Made by a program: the position numbers and the translations under genes
DNA from: JACVRW01 sp963813495
GTDB lineage: Bacteria; Actinomycetota; Thermoleophilia; Solirubrobacterales; Thermoleophilaceae
Length of the DNA stretch: 64,000 bases
Direction of reading: 5' to 3'
Assembly (NCBI GenBank): GCA_963813495.1
Contig: CAWEZC010000005.1
Coordinates: forward strand, 310,001 to 374,000
The notes under the pieces: generated by a model
The model's input: only the letters and a program-made list of their open reading frames with translations
What the model was told of the DNA's origin: nothing
The model's database searches: none
Shown here: one piece after another, positions 7,897 through 16,587 of the stretch
Position numbering within the stretch: position 1 is the stretch's first letter
Layout: each line of letters opens with the position of its first letter

Positions 7897-9484
7897 CGTC
7901 CTGATCATCGGCGCGGGACCGTCGGGCGCGGTGAGCGCCAAGCGCCTCTCCGAGGCGGGCATGTCGGTGGTCTGCCTGGAGCAGGGCGAATGGCCGGACT
8001 ACGAGCGGGCCCGCTCGCACCATCCCGACTACGAGCTCACCTCGGGCCAGTACTGGGCCTGGGATCCCAACGCCCGAGGAGCGCCGGGCGACTACCCGAT
8101 CGACGACTCCGAGTCCGACATCACGGCGCTCATGTGGAACGGCGTGGGTGGCGGCTCGGTGGTCTACGCCGCCCACTGGCAGCGCAACCTGCCCTCCGAC
8201 TTCCGCGTGCGCTCGCTCGACGGGGTGGCCGACGACTGGCCCCTCAGCTATGAGCAGCTCGAGCCCTACTACGTGCGCGTCGAGCGCGACTGGGGCGTCT
8301 CCGGCCATCCCAACGACACCGCGTTCCCTCCCGGCGAGGGACCACCCATGCCGCCGGTGCCCCTGGCACCCATGGGACGCCGGGTGGCCCGGGCCCACAA
8401 CGAGCTCGGCTGGCACTGGTGGCCGGGACCCAACGCCATCGCCACGCGGCGCTACGGCGCGCTCAATCCCTGCGTGCAGCGGGCCACCTGCCTGTGGGGA
8501 TGCGCCGACGGCGCCAAGGCGACCGTCGATCGCACCTACTGGCCCGGCAACCAGCGCGCCGGCGTCGAGCTGCGCATCCGCTCGCGCGTGCGCCGCCTGC
8601 TGGTGCGCGCCGACGGGCTGGTCGAGGGCGCCGAGTATCTCGATGCGGACGGCAACGAGCACGTGCAGCGCGCGGGCATCACGATCGTCTGCGCCAACGG
8701 CATCGGCACGCCGCGGCTGCTGTTCCTCTCCGGCGACAACGGCGGGCTGGCCAACTCCTCCGGGCTGGTGGGCAAGCGCCTCATGCTGCACCCGTTCGGC
8801 ACGGTCACGGGCCTATTCGACGAGGAGCTCGAGAGCTGGCAGGGCGTCTGGGGCCAGCACATCCATTCGCTCGAGTTCTACGAGACCGACGAGTCGCGCG
8901 GCTTCCTGCGCGGCGCCAAGTGGGGCCTGCAGCCCACCGGCGGCCCGCTCTCGATGACTCGCTCCTATCCCTGGGGCGAGGAGAACGCCGTCTGGGGTCC
9001 CGACTTCCACCGCGAGCTGCGGCGGCGCCTCGGGCGTTCGGCGATGTGGGGCATCATCGCCGAGGACCTTCCCGAGGAGACCAACACGGTCAGCCTCGAC
9101 CCCGCCACGCCCGACGAGTTCGGCATCGCGGGGGTCAAGATCGACTACGCCAACTCCGAGAACTCGCAGAGGCTGATGGCCTTCCATCGCGAGCGGGCCA
9201 GGGAATCGCTGCTCGCCGCCGGCGCCTACGACGTGATCATCGCCCCCTTCATCGAGGCCACCGGCTGGCACATCCTCGGCACCTGCAAGATGGGCGACGA
9301 CCCGGCGACGTCGGTGGTCGACCGCTGGGGCCGCGCACACGACCTGGAGAACCTGTTCATCTTCGACGGCTCGGTCTGGCCCACCTCGTCGGGCATGAAT
9401 CCCACGGCCACGATCGCCGCCCTGGCCCTGCGCAACGCCGAGCATCTCGTGGAGGCGCGCCGCGACCAGAAGGAGGCCCGATGA
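7883..9484 (+). CDS. GMC-family FAD oxidoreductase (large dehydrogenase subunit)
   Basis: A 533-residue GMC enzyme resembling the large subunits of gluconate-2-dehydrogenase and glucoside-3-dehydrogenase complexes. N-terminal FAD fold DVLIIGAGPSGAVSAKRLSEAGMSVVCLEQG. The C-terminal active-site histidine is in GWHILGTCKMG, followed by FDGSVWPTSSGMNPTATIAALALR. The start is TTG 7883 with a good GAGGAGGG site 7 bp upstream, overlapping the preceding gene by 14 bp. Its stop overlaps an ATG (ATGA) that opens a small partner subunit, as usual for this complex. Sugar or polyol oxidation is likely. Confidence 0.88.
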   Translation: MSDPDVLIIGAGPSGAVSAKRLSEAGMSVVCLEQGEWPDYERARSHHPDYELTSGQYWAWDPNARGAPGDYPIDDSESDITALMWNGVGGGSVVYAAHWQRNLPSDFRVRSLDGVADDWPLSYEQLEPYYVRVERDWGVSGHPNDTAFPPGEGPPMPPVPLAPMGRRVARAHNELGWHWWPGPNAIATRRYGALNPCVQRATCLWGCADGAKATVDRTYWPGNQRAGVELRIRSRVRRLLVRADGLVEGAEYLDADGNEHVQRAGITIVCANGIGTPRLLFLSGDNGGLANSSGLVGKRLMLHPFGTVTGLFDEELESWQGVWGQHIHSLEFYETDESRGFLRGAKWGLQPTGGPLSMTRSYPWGEENAVWGPDFHRELRRRLGRSAMWGIIAEDLPEETNTVSLDPATPDEFGIAGVKIDYANSENSQRLMAFHRERARESLLAAGAYDVIIAPFIEATGWHILGTCKMGDDPATSVVDRWGRAHDLENLFIFDGSVWPTSSGMNPTATIAALALRNAEHLVEARRDQKEAR

Positions 9485-9896
9485 GCCAGGACGCCCCGCC
9501 GCCGCGATCGACCGGGAGACGCTGGCCGGCCTGGCCGATGCGCTGATTCCCGAGGCCGACGGCATGCCCTCGGCCAGCCAGGCGGGCGCCACCGGCGCGC
9601 TGCTCGACGAGGTGCTCAAGGTGCGTGACGACCTCGAGGAGCCCCTGCGCGAGCTGACCGCCACGGCCCGGGATCGCGATCCCGGCGCCGAGGTCGAGCG
9701 CCTCAAGGCCGACGAGCCCGAGCGGTTCGAGGCCCTGACCACCGCCGTGGCCGGCGGCTACTTCATGAGTCCCGTCGTGCGCGAGCGGCTGGGCTACCCG
9801 GGCCAGCAGGCAAAGAAGCTCGAGGACGACTTCGACCAGGAGCTGCTGCAGCCGGTGATCGACCGGGGAACGATCTTCCGGCCCACGCCCGGCTAG
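9481..9896 (+). pseudogene. GMC dehydrogenase small subunit (gluconate 2-dehydrogenase subunit 3-like), frame interrupted
   Basis: From about 9507 the frame encodes AAIDRETLAGLADALIPEADG and continues to the stop at 9896, matching the small helical partner that helps export and electron transfer in GMC dehydrogenase complexes. The natural start is ATG 9481, which overlaps the GMC stop (ATGA), but it is in another frame and stops after 21 codons. One missing base in the GC-rich run 9493-9506 would join them into about 138 residues. No usable start exists in the downstream frame between the stop at 9396 and ATG 9564, which is already inside the domain. This is either a sequencing indel or a genuine lesion that would cripple the complex. 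Confidence 0.65.
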
Positions 9897-9978
9897 AGCG
9901 CTCGCCGGCGATGGGCACGACGTGCTGACGAGCCTCAACCCCTGCATCTCTCGCCTGTCCGTGCACCAAGATGGGGGC

Positions 9979-11064
9979 ATGGCCAGGCCGGACATCCTGC
10001 TGATCTCGCTCGGCACCACGCTCGGCTGGCGCGCCAGCGACCGGGTCTTTCTCCAGCAGGTCGAGCGGGCCGGCGCGCGGACCGAGGCGGTGACCATGGG
10101 CTTCGGCCTCGCCGGGCGGCTGCGCCGGGGTTACCCGGTCAACGACCTCGTGGAGATGCACGCCGCCCGGCGCGCCGCGCGGACGGCAGTGGAACGCCTC
10201 GATCCAGGCGCGGTCGTGGTCTCCACCACCACCGCCGCGATGCTCCTGCCGCCGCTCGGGCGACCATTTGCGGTGCGCCTCGACGCCCCCGCCCGCATGA
10301 ACCGTCCCGGCGCGCGCAACGCACTGTTGCGTGAGCTCGAGCTGGGCGCCCTGGCCCGGGCCCGGCTCACCCTCCCGATGAGCGGCGCCGCCGAGGCGGA
10401 GCTGCCTCGCGGGGCGGCTCGAGCGGTGGTCGTCTCGCCTCCGGTGGAGGCGTCGGGTCCGGTTCTGCACGAGCGTGAGCGGGTCGCCGTGGCCTACGTG
10501 CCCGACCCGAAGGCCAAGGGACTCGACGTCCTTGCCGCCGGCTGGGCCGCGGCCGCCGTGCCCGACGCGAGCCTCGAGGTCTACGGCCTCGACCCGGACT
10601 GGGCACGGGAGCACCTGCGGCGCAGGGGGATTGCCGAGCCCGCCGGTCTCGAGCTCTGCGGAACGGTCCCCGCGAGCCGCTTCCGCGAGCGGACGCGCCG
10701 AGCGCTGGTCTACGCCGCAGGTGCCCGCTGGGAGGACTTCGGCCAGGCGCCGCTCGAGGCGCTCGCCGACGGAGCTCTGCTGGCCACGGTGCCTTCGGGC
10801 GGTCCGTTTGAGGCTCTGCGCCTGGTGCGCCGCATCGAGCCCTCCCTCATCGCGCAGGAGCTGGATCCGGCGGCGCTGGCCCGGGCCCTCCGCGCGGCCT
10901 TCGCCCTGCCGGCCGAGCGCGCGCGCCGCTACCGCGGGCGGTCCGCCGAGCTGCTGCATCCGCTTCGTCCCGACGTCGTGCAGCGCACGCTGGCCGAAGA
11001 AGTTCTGCCCGCGCTGCTCGATCACAGAGTCCTTATGCGATCCGGCGGCACGGGCCACCACTGA
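9979..11064 (+). CDS. Glycosyltransferase, GT-B type (family 4-like)
   Basis: A 361-residue cytoplasmic or membrane-associated glycosyltransferase candidate. The C-terminal half has the usual pattern: AVAYVPDPKAKGLDVLAAGW, SLEVYGLDPDW, and a donor-binding ARWEDFGQAPLEALADGALLATVPSGGPFEA, where the Glu-x7-Glu-like region contacts the nucleotide sugar. ATG 9979 is chosen over GTG 9922 because it is preceded by a purine-rich GATGGGGG and starts the first beta strand (DILLISLGTT). It stands alone after the sugar operon. Acceptor and donor unknown. Confidence 0.7.
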   Translation: MARPDILLISLGTTLGWRASDRVFLQQVERAGARTEAVTMGFGLAGRLRRGYPVNDLVEMHAARRAARTAVERLDPGAVVVSTTTAAMLLPPLGRPFAVRLDAPARMNRPGARNALLRELELGALARARLTLPMSGAAEAELPRGAARAVVVSPPVEASGPVLHERERVAVAYVPDPKAKGLDVLAAGWAAAAVPDASLEVYGLDPDWAREHLRRRGIAEPAGLELCGTVPASRFRERTRRALVYAAGARWEDFGQAPLEALADGALLATVPSGGPFEALRLVRRIEPSLIAQELDPAALARALRAAFALPAERARRYRGRSAELLHPLRPDVVQRTLAEEVLPALLDHRVLMRSGGTGHH

Positions 11065-11191
11065 GAGAAGGACCACGACGAACGACCAGGCCCCAGACGG
11101 CCGGCGTCGCGCCGGCGCTCTGTGGAGTGGTCGTCATCGCCGCGCTGCCGGCCTGACCCGCTCGAGGCGCTGATTGGCAGACTCAGCCCGA

Positions 11192-11680
11192 ATGCTGATC
11201 AGGGATGCGACAGCCGAGGACTGGCCGGCGATCTGGTCGTTCCTACGCGAGATCGTCGCCGCCGGGGAGACCTTTCCCTACGACCCGGAGATGGACGAGG
11301 CGGATGCGCGCGAGATGTGGCTTCTGGACGCGCCGGCGCGCACGGTGGTCGCGGTCGCTGACGACGGAACCGTTCTGGGCTCGGCCAAGATGAACCCGAA
11401 CTACGCCGGCGCGGGCGCCCACGTGGCGAGCGCGAGCTTCATGGTCGACCCGGCGCATTGGGGCAGGGGCACCGGCCGGGCGTTGGGCGGGCACGCGCTC
11501 GATTGGGCGCGCAGCGAGGGCTACCGGGCGATGCAGTTCAACGCGGTCGCGGAGTCCAACACGCGTGCGGTGGCGCTCTACCAATCACTCGGCTTCGAAG
11601 TGCTCGCCACGATTCCCGAGGGCTTTCGGCACCCGAGCAAGGGCTACGTCGGCCTTCACGTGATGCACTGCCGCCTCTGA
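11192..11680 (+). CDS. GNAT-family N-acetyltransferase
   Basis: A 162-residue GNAT acetyltransferase. It opens with MLIRDATAEDWPAIWSFLREIV. The acetyl-CoA pyrophosphate loop is in FMVDPAHWGRGTGRALGGHALDWA, and the C-terminal strand has AVALYQSLGFEVLATIPEGF. These enzymes transfer acetyl from acetyl-CoA to small amines, amino acids or antibiotics; the substrate is not predictable here. ATG 11192 is preferred to TTG 11174, which would add six residues before the conserved first strand. Confidence 0.88.
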   Translation: MLIRDATAEDWPAIWSFLREIVAAGETFPYDPEMDEADAREMWLLDAPARTVVAVADDGTVLGSAKMNPNYAGAGAHVASASFMVDPAHWGRGTGRALGGHALDWARSEGYRAMQFNAVAESNTRAVALYQSLGFEVLATIPEGFRHPSKGYVGLHVMHCRL

Positions 11681-11734
11681 GACACAGAACTTGCCGCTCG
11701 TTTTCCGGCCTCTCGGCCGGGTACGGGCTCACCC

Positions 11735-12316
11735 ATGAGCTTCGGAGTGAAGAGCGACACGCTCTCGAGCATCGGGCGTGCCGCTCACGACATTGGGCTC
11801 GCCGCCCTGATCGGCGGCAACCTCTTCGCGCGAATCGCCATGCACCCCTCACTGGCCGAGATAAGCGACGAGCGCGAACGCGGTCGTGTGCTCAACACGA
11901 CGTGGCGGCGCTATGGAACCGTCAACCTGATTGCCCTCGCGACCGTGGTCGTCGGGTGGGCCGGCGCCCGCCTGGACGAGGCGAGCCCGCGGATGCTCTC
12001 CGGCCGCGAGCGCGACTTCGCGCTCGCGAAGGACGGGGCCGTGCTCCTCGTAGCCGTCACCGGCATAGGGGTGGCGGTGCAGGGAATGCGCTTTGCCCGA
12101 TCCGAGCCCGGCGGCGCCGTGCCGCTCGAGACCGGCGATCGCGCCTCCGCCCGTGCGTCCGAGGTCGCCGCCCGCCGGAAGCGATGGGTGAACGTGCTGG
12201 GCTCGGCCCATCTTGCGTCGGCGCTCGCTCTCGCGGCTGTCAACGCAGCCCTGTCGCAGACGGGATTTCGGCGCCCGCCCGCCCGCAGGGTGCTGCGGCG
12301 CCGGTACGGCAGATAG
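11735..12316 (+). CDS. Conserved-type integral membrane protein of unknown function
   Basis: A 193-residue protein with about four hydrophobic segments: roughly residues 15-33 (GLAALIGGNLFARIAM), 60-77 (VNLIALATVVVGWAGA), 98-117 (DGAVLLVAVTGIGVAVQGM) and 148-167. It ends in a very basic Arg-rich tail. I do not recognise a named family. A coding frame is supported by consistent third-position GC and by an intact frame ending just before the next gene. Confidence 0.6.
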   Translation: MSFGVKSDTLSSIGRAAHDIGLAALIGGNLFARIAMHPSLAEISDERERGRVLNTTWRRYGTVNLIALATVVVGWAGARLDEASPRMLSGRERDFALAKDGAVLLVAVTGIGVAVQGMRFARSEPGGAVPLETGDRASARASEVAARRKRWVNVLGSAHLASALALAAVNAALSQTGFRRPPARRVLRRRYGR

Positions 12317-12320
12317 CCCC

Positions 12321-13373
12321 GTGCGGGTCGTCGTCGTAGGGGCCAGCGGAAACGTCGGCACCAGCGTTCTGGAGGCGCTCGCCGGAGACTCTCGGATCGA
12401 ATCGCTGGTCGGCGTGAGCCGGCGTCTCCCGAGCGAGAGCTTCCCGAAGGTCGAGTGGCGCAGCGCGGACGTCACGGTCTCGCCCCTGACTCCTGTCTTC
12501 GAGGGCGCCGACGCGGTCGTGCACCTGGCGTGGGCGATCCAGCCGGCCCGCGACCGGGAGGCCGTGCGCGCGATCAACGTCGACGGCAGCAGGAGGGTCT
12601 TCGCCGCGGTGGCCGCGGCCAGCGTACCGAGCCTGGTCTACGCGTCCTCCGTCGGGGCCTACGGTCCTGGCCCGAAGGACCGCCGCGTCGACGAAAGCTG
12701 GCCCACCACGGGGATCCCGAGCTCCTTCTACTCCGCGCACAAGGCCGAGGTGGAGCGCCTGCTCGATGGCTTCGAGGCCGACCACCCGCAGGTGCGCTGC
12801 GTGCGACTGCGGCCCGGACTGATCTTCAAGCGCGAGGCCGCGTCCGAGATCCGGCGCCTGTTCGCCGGGCCGCTGCTCCCGGGCTCGCTGGTGCGACGGT
12901 CGCTGATTCCAGTCGTGCCCGCCATGGACAGACTCGTCGTGCAGGCCGTTCACGGGGACGACGTGGGGCAGGCGTACCGCATGGCCGTGCTGGGCGACGT
13001 GCGTGGCGCCTTCAACATCGCCGCCGAGCCGGCTCTCGGGCCGGACGAGCTGGCGCAGCTGCTCGGCGCCCGTGCCGTCCCCGTGTCTTCGCGGCTCCTG
13101 CGGGCTGCCGCGGACCTCAGCTATCGGCTTCGCCTCCAGCCCTCGGAACCCGGATGGCTGGACATGGCGCTTCGCACGCCCCTGATGGATATCTCCCGCG
13201 CGCGTAACGAGCTCGGCTGGCAGCCGAGCGTTTCCGCAGCCGACGCCCTGCTCGACCTGATCGGCGGGATGCAGGCCGGGGCCGGCATGCAGACCCCGCC
13301 GCTGGAGCCGGGCGGAGCGGGACCGCTGCGCGTCCGCGAGTTCCTGAGCGGCATCGGGGCTCGCCTCGGTTAG
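12321..13373 (+). CDS. NAD-dependent epimerase/dehydratase, extended SDR family
   Basis: A 350-residue extended short-chain dehydrogenase. The Rossmann motif VVVVGASGNVGTSVLEAL is at the N-terminus, SSVGAYGPGP carries the active-site serine region, and the catalytic YxxxK is in FYSAHKAEVERLL. These proteins epimerise or reduce nucleotide sugars or similar substrates. GTG 12321 begins exactly at the first beta strand and 4 bp after the previous stop, suggesting co-transcription. Longer versions starting at 12213 read through the preceding gene and are rejected. Confidence 0.85.
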   Translation: MRVVVVGASGNVGTSVLEALAGDSRIESLVGVSRRLPSESFPKVEWRSADVTVSPLTPVFEGADAVVHLAWAIQPARDREAVRAINVDGSRRVFAAVAAASVPSLVYASSVGAYGPGPKDRRVDESWPTTGIPSSFYSAHKAEVERLLDGFEADHPQVRCVRLRPGLIFKREAASEIRRLFAGPLLPGSLVRRSLIPVVPAMDRLVVQAVHGDDVGQAYRMAVLGDVRGAFNIAAEPALGPDELAQLLGARAVPVSSRLLRAAADLSYRLRLQPSEPGWLDMALRTPLMDISRARNELGWQPSVSAADALLDLIGGMQAGAGMQTPPLEPGGAGPLRVREFLSGIGARLG

Positions 13374-13511
13374 CCGTGGCTTTCGCGGCTCAACCGAGGC
13401 AAACTCGCCATGACGCGCTACCGTGGAGCGTGCAGCGGTCGCCCGTCCGGTTCTTGTCCTTCCTCCTCTCGCGGCGGGTACCCCCTCAGAAGGACGAAAG
13501 AGCTGAACTCC

Positions 13512-13973
13512 GTGAGTGAGCTGACGCAAGACCGTTCTGTGAATTCACCCAGTCGCCCTGACCTGGTGCAGTTGTCGAATGAGATGGTGCGCCTCTACAA
13601 GGTGCAGTTCGGTCGCGGCCCCACCAAGGCACGAAGCGACTTCGCCGGGCCGGACACGCTCATCTGCACCCTCGAGGACACGCTGACCCCGGCCGAGCGC
13701 AACATGGCCGCGCTGGGCGAGCACCAACGCCTGCGCGACATCCGCCTGTTCTTCCAGCACGCGACGGAAACAGAGTTTCGCGACTCGGTCGAGGGCATCA
13801 TCGGGCGCAAGGTGCGCGCCTTCATCTCCGGCATGGACACCCGCGAGGATGTGTCCGCCGAGATCTTCTACCTCGAGCCCGTGGCTCGACAACAGCCGCC
13901 CGACGCCACCGCGGCCGGGGCGAACAGCACCAATTCCGGGGGCAGCGCGCCAAAAGCGCCCGCGCGCGTTTAA
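13512..13973 (+). CDS. DUF2294-family protein
   Basis: A 153-residue soluble protein resembling DUF2294: LSNEMVRLYKVQFGRGPTKARSDFAGPDTLICTLEDTLTPAE, then an extended helix and VRAFISGMDTREDVSAEIFYLEP. The family is often found beside stress genes in Gram-positives, but no biochemical role is established that I know of. GTG 13512 is taken as start. The extra N-terminal residues of the longer frame are Arg/Ser-rich and unlike a protein domain. The last 25 residues are low-complexity and probably disordered. A SigB/SigF-type sigma gene follows. Confidence 0.7.
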   Translation: MSELTQDRSVNSPSRPDLVQLSNEMVRLYKVQFGRGPTKARSDFAGPDTLICTLEDTLTPAERNMAALGEHQRLRDIRLFFQHATETEFRDSVEGIIGRKVRAFISGMDTREDVSAEIFYLEPVARQQPPDATAAGANSTNSGGSAPKAPARV

Positions 13974-14121
13974 GAAGCCGTCCCAGCGGCCACAATTCAT
14001 ATGGCGGCGCCGACGTGCCTCAGGGACGGAGGCGGAGCCGACAGCCAAACAAGGGACTACGCGCCGCCGGGCGAACACGGTGGGGCATTGGACCGCGTCA
14101 ACCACCGACGGAGGTCCTCAA

Positions 14122-14931
14122 ATGTGCGCAGTCGCCCTTGCCACCCCTGGCAGCATCGAGATACGGACCCGCAGGGTTCACGACCGGGCCGCGGAGCGGG
14201 AAACCGAGCGTCGGCTTCTGACCCGATACCACGTTCACGGTGATCTGAGTGCTCGAGCGGAGTTGGCCGAGCGCCTGCTCCCGCTGGCCCGGGATCTTGC
14301 CCTGCGCTACTCCTACACCGACGAGCCGATCGACGACCTCGTCCAGGTCGCCTCGATCGGGCTCGTCAAGGCGATCGACCGCTTCGATCCCGAGCGCGGC
14401 AGCAAGTTCACGAGCTACGCGGCACCCACGATCCTCGGCGAGCTCAAGCGGCACTTCCGCGACAAAGGCTGGTCGGTACACGTTCCCCGCGACCTTCAGG
14501 AGCGCTCGCTTGCGGTGAGCCGCGAGTTCGAGGTGCTGTCCAAGCAACTGGGCCGCTCACCCAGGGCACGCGAGGTGGCGAAGGTCCTGGGCTGCTCGGC
14601 GGAGGAGGTACTGGAAGCGCAGGAGGTGGCCGCGAGCTACGAGGCCTCTTCGCTCGACGCTCCCGCCGCCCGCGACGACGACGAGTCCGCCACGCTCGTC
14701 GACCTGCTCGGAGACGAGGAGACCGCCTACGACCTGGTGGAGGAGCGCGACGTCATCGCCAGGTCGTGGAGAGCGCTGCCCGAGCTCGAGCGCCAGGTGG
14801 TGCGGCTGCGCTTCGTCGAGGACCTGACGCAGCGCGAGATCGGCGAACAGATCGGCTACTCGCAGATGCACGTGTCGAGACTCCTGCGCCGCGCGCTCAC
14901 ACGTCTGGAGACAGCAGCCACCGCAGCCTGA
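14122..14931 (+). CDS. SigB/SigF-type alternative sigma factor
   Basis: A 269-residue group-3 sigma-70 factor. Region 2 with the core-binding and -10 recognition motif is DLVQVASIGLVKAIDRFDPERGSKFTSYAAPTI. Region 3 includes LGRSPRAREVAKVLG, and region 4 ends with the -35-reading HTH LTQREIGEQIGYSQMHVSRLLRRAL. These factors direct general-stress or developmental genes and are normally held by an anti-sigma/anti-anti-sigma pair; none is encoded in this window. ATG 14122 follows a CGGAGG site by 8 bp. A strong terminator lies about 80 bp downstream. Confidence 0.9.
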   Translation: MCAVALATPGSIEIRTRRVHDRAAERETERRLLTRYHVHGDLSARAELAERLLPLARDLALRYSYTDEPIDDLVQVASIGLVKAIDRFDPERGSKFTSYAAPTILGELKRHFRDKGWSVHVPRDLQERSLAVSREFEVLSKQLGRSPRAREVAKVLGCSAEEVLEAQEVAASYEASSLDAPAARDDDESATLVDLLGDEETAYDLVEERDVIARSWRALPELERQVVRLRFVEDLTQREIGEQIGYSQMHVSRLLRRALTRLETAATAA

Positions 14932-15013
14932 CCAGCTCCAGAGCGACGGCCAGTCCGGCGCCGCGGGCGAGGAGGGTGAATCGACCATGACCGCGACCGC
15001 CGGCCTGGTAGCA

Positions 15014-15051
15014 CAGACGGCCCCTTTGAGGGGCCGTCTGGTGGACTTTTT
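15014..15051. terminator. Rho-independent terminator after the sigma factor gene
   Basis: An 11-bp perfect stem, CAGACGGCCCC (15014-15024) with GGGGCCGTCTG (15030-15040), has a TTTGA loop. It is followed by a five-T run at 15047-15051. It lies between the sigma gene and the convergent PepSY gene, and its T-run orientation suits the sigma transcript. Confidence 0.85.
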
Positions 15052-15072
15052 CGGTGCTCCGCGTTCGAGCGA

Positions 15073-15420
15073 TCAGTCCTCGTCGCCGTTGTCACCCTCG
15101 CCGGCCTTGTCGTTGTCGTCGACCTGGCTGAGGACGTTGAAGCCCTTGTCCAGGTGCACGTCGACCTGGCTGCCGTCCGCGAGGGTCACCTCGACCTCGT
15201 AGGCGCCTTCCTCGTCGCCGGCCTCGGTTTCGGTCACCTTGCCGGCGCCGGTGTGGTCGAGCGCGGCGGCGGAGGCGCGGTCGAGTGCCTGACCGGTGAT
15301 CGCCTTGTCGGTCGCGTCGTCGTCACCCCCGCCGGTGGCTCCGGCGATCGCGGCCCCGCCGAGCGCCAGCGCAACGATGGCGGCTGCTGCGATGGCGGCT
15401 CCCTTGATCTTGTTCTTCAT
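15073..15420 (-). CDS. Exported PepSY-domain protein
   Basis: A 115-residue protein with a clear signal peptide (MKNKIKG, then an Ala/Val/Leu core to about residue 30). One PepSY-like domain follows, including YEVEVTLADGSQVDVHLDKGFNVLSQ, and the tail is acidic (Asp/Glu-rich). PepSY domains occur in protease inhibitors and cell-envelope proteins. A GAGGAG ribosome site lies 8 bp before ATG 15420; the longer frame upstream is not signal-like. It is convergent with the sigma gene. Confidence 0.78.
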   Translation of the reverse strand: MKNKIKGAAIAAAAIVALALGGAAIAGATGGGDDDATDKAITGQALDRASAAALDHTGAGKVTETEAGDEEGAYEVEVTLADGSQVDVHLDKGFNVLSQVDDNDKAGEGDNGDED

Positions 15421-15747
15421 CTCGTGACTCCTCGTCTCGAATTGACCTGCCGTGATCGACAAGCTACGCCGGGTACCTGAGATGACCCTGAGGAGGGGAG
15501 ATCGGCGGGCGGGCTGCAGGCCTGGGCCGGGGTGGCGGCGACCCGAGGACAAGCTCGACGAGCCGGCCTATCTGACAACCATGCTGCCTGAGGAGTTGCT
15601 CGAGATGAGCGGCGCCCTGCTGTTCGCGCCGGTGCTCCTGGGCGTCGCCCGCCGTGCCCGGCCGGGCCATGCCTCTCCCGCGGTCCCCGCCGCGGGGCGC
15701 TCGACCCATGGGGGCTGACGGAGGACCGTTCTTGCGATCATCCGGGC
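15421..15747. other. Intergenic region, no gene seen
   Basis: About 330 bp between the divergent PepSY and cyclase starts. It must hold both promoters, but I see no clear consensus pair. Short frames here have no recognisable domain. Confidence 0.5.
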
Positions 15748-16579
15748 ATGGCCACGCTTGGTGCGAAGGAGCGCGCGCAGCTTCCCGACAGCGCCTTTGC
15801 CTACATCGACTCGAGCGGCCGCCGTCGCCTGCCGATCCACGATGCCTCGCACGTCCGGAATGCCCTCGCGCGATTCGGCCAGGTGGGATTCGAGGACGAC
15901 GCCGCGCGCGACCGAGCGCGCGCCCGGCTGCTGAAAGCGGCCAAGAAGCACGGGATCATGCCGATCGGATTCATCAGCGCCCAGCTGCAACCGCAGCTGA
16001 AGCTGCCCAAGGGCCAGGTCACCTTCCTGCTCACCGATATCGAGGGCTCGACCGAGCTCCTCAGGCGGCTAGACCATCAGTACGCCGCGCTGCTCGCCGA
16101 TGTCCGGCGCCGGGTAAGCGCTGCGGTGCGGCAGGCCGGTGGCCGGCAGGTCTCCGCACGCGGAGACGACGTCTTCGCGGTGTTCGAACGCGCTCCCGCG
16201 GCCCTGGACGCAGCCTTGGCGATCCAGCGCGCGATGCAGGAGGGCAAGTGGCCAGAGGACAGCGACGTGCGACTACGGATCGGCCTGCATCGCGGGCGTC
16301 CCGCACTCACCGACACCGGCTACGTCGGCCTCTCGGTCCACGCCGCGGCCCGCATCTGCTTTGCGGCCCACGGCGGTCAGATCGTGATGTCCTCCGCCGT
16401 TCGAGCCGCGATCCCAGTCGCTCGCGGAAGGGGTCGCCCTGAAGAGCCTCGGCGCCTGGCGATTTCGCGGCCTTCCCGAGCCGGTGGACATGTTCCAGGT
16501 GGACGCGCCCGGCCTGCTCACCGACTTTCCGCCCCTGCGATCGGCCGTTCCCGAAGCGCGAGCCGGGAGGAAGGCGTAG
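15748..16579 (+). pseudogene. Class III adenylate/guanylate cyclase homology protein, frameshifted near its end
   Basis: The first ~225 codons give an N-terminal region (FAYIDSSGRRRLPIHDASHVRNALARFGQV) and a class III cyclase catalytic domain starting GQVTFLLTDIEGSTELLRR, with YVGLSVHAAARICFAAHGGQIVMSS. The usual C-terminal end, SLAEGVALKSLGAWRFRGLPEPVDMFQVD, is present but in the +1 frame from about 16415 to the TAG at 16577-16579. Removing one base near 16412-16420 (CCCAGTCGCTCG to CCGTCGCTCG) restores a 276-residue protein. Without it, translation runs on in frame into the next gene, giving an Arg/Pro-rich nonsense linker. This is an indel error or a recent mutation. Confidence 0.7.
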
Positions 16580-16587
16580 CGTGGTGG

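Noticed and set aside
13440..13490. SigB-type promoter before the DUF2294 gene (GGGTAC near 13474)
   Set aside because: No matching -35 at proper spacing; GGGTAC alone is frequent in this GC-rich DNA.
13849..14121. N-terminal extension of the sigma factor frame
   Set aside because: The extra residues are Arg/Pro/Thr-rich, overlap the DUF2294 gene and lack homology features; ATG 14122 has a proper ribosome site.
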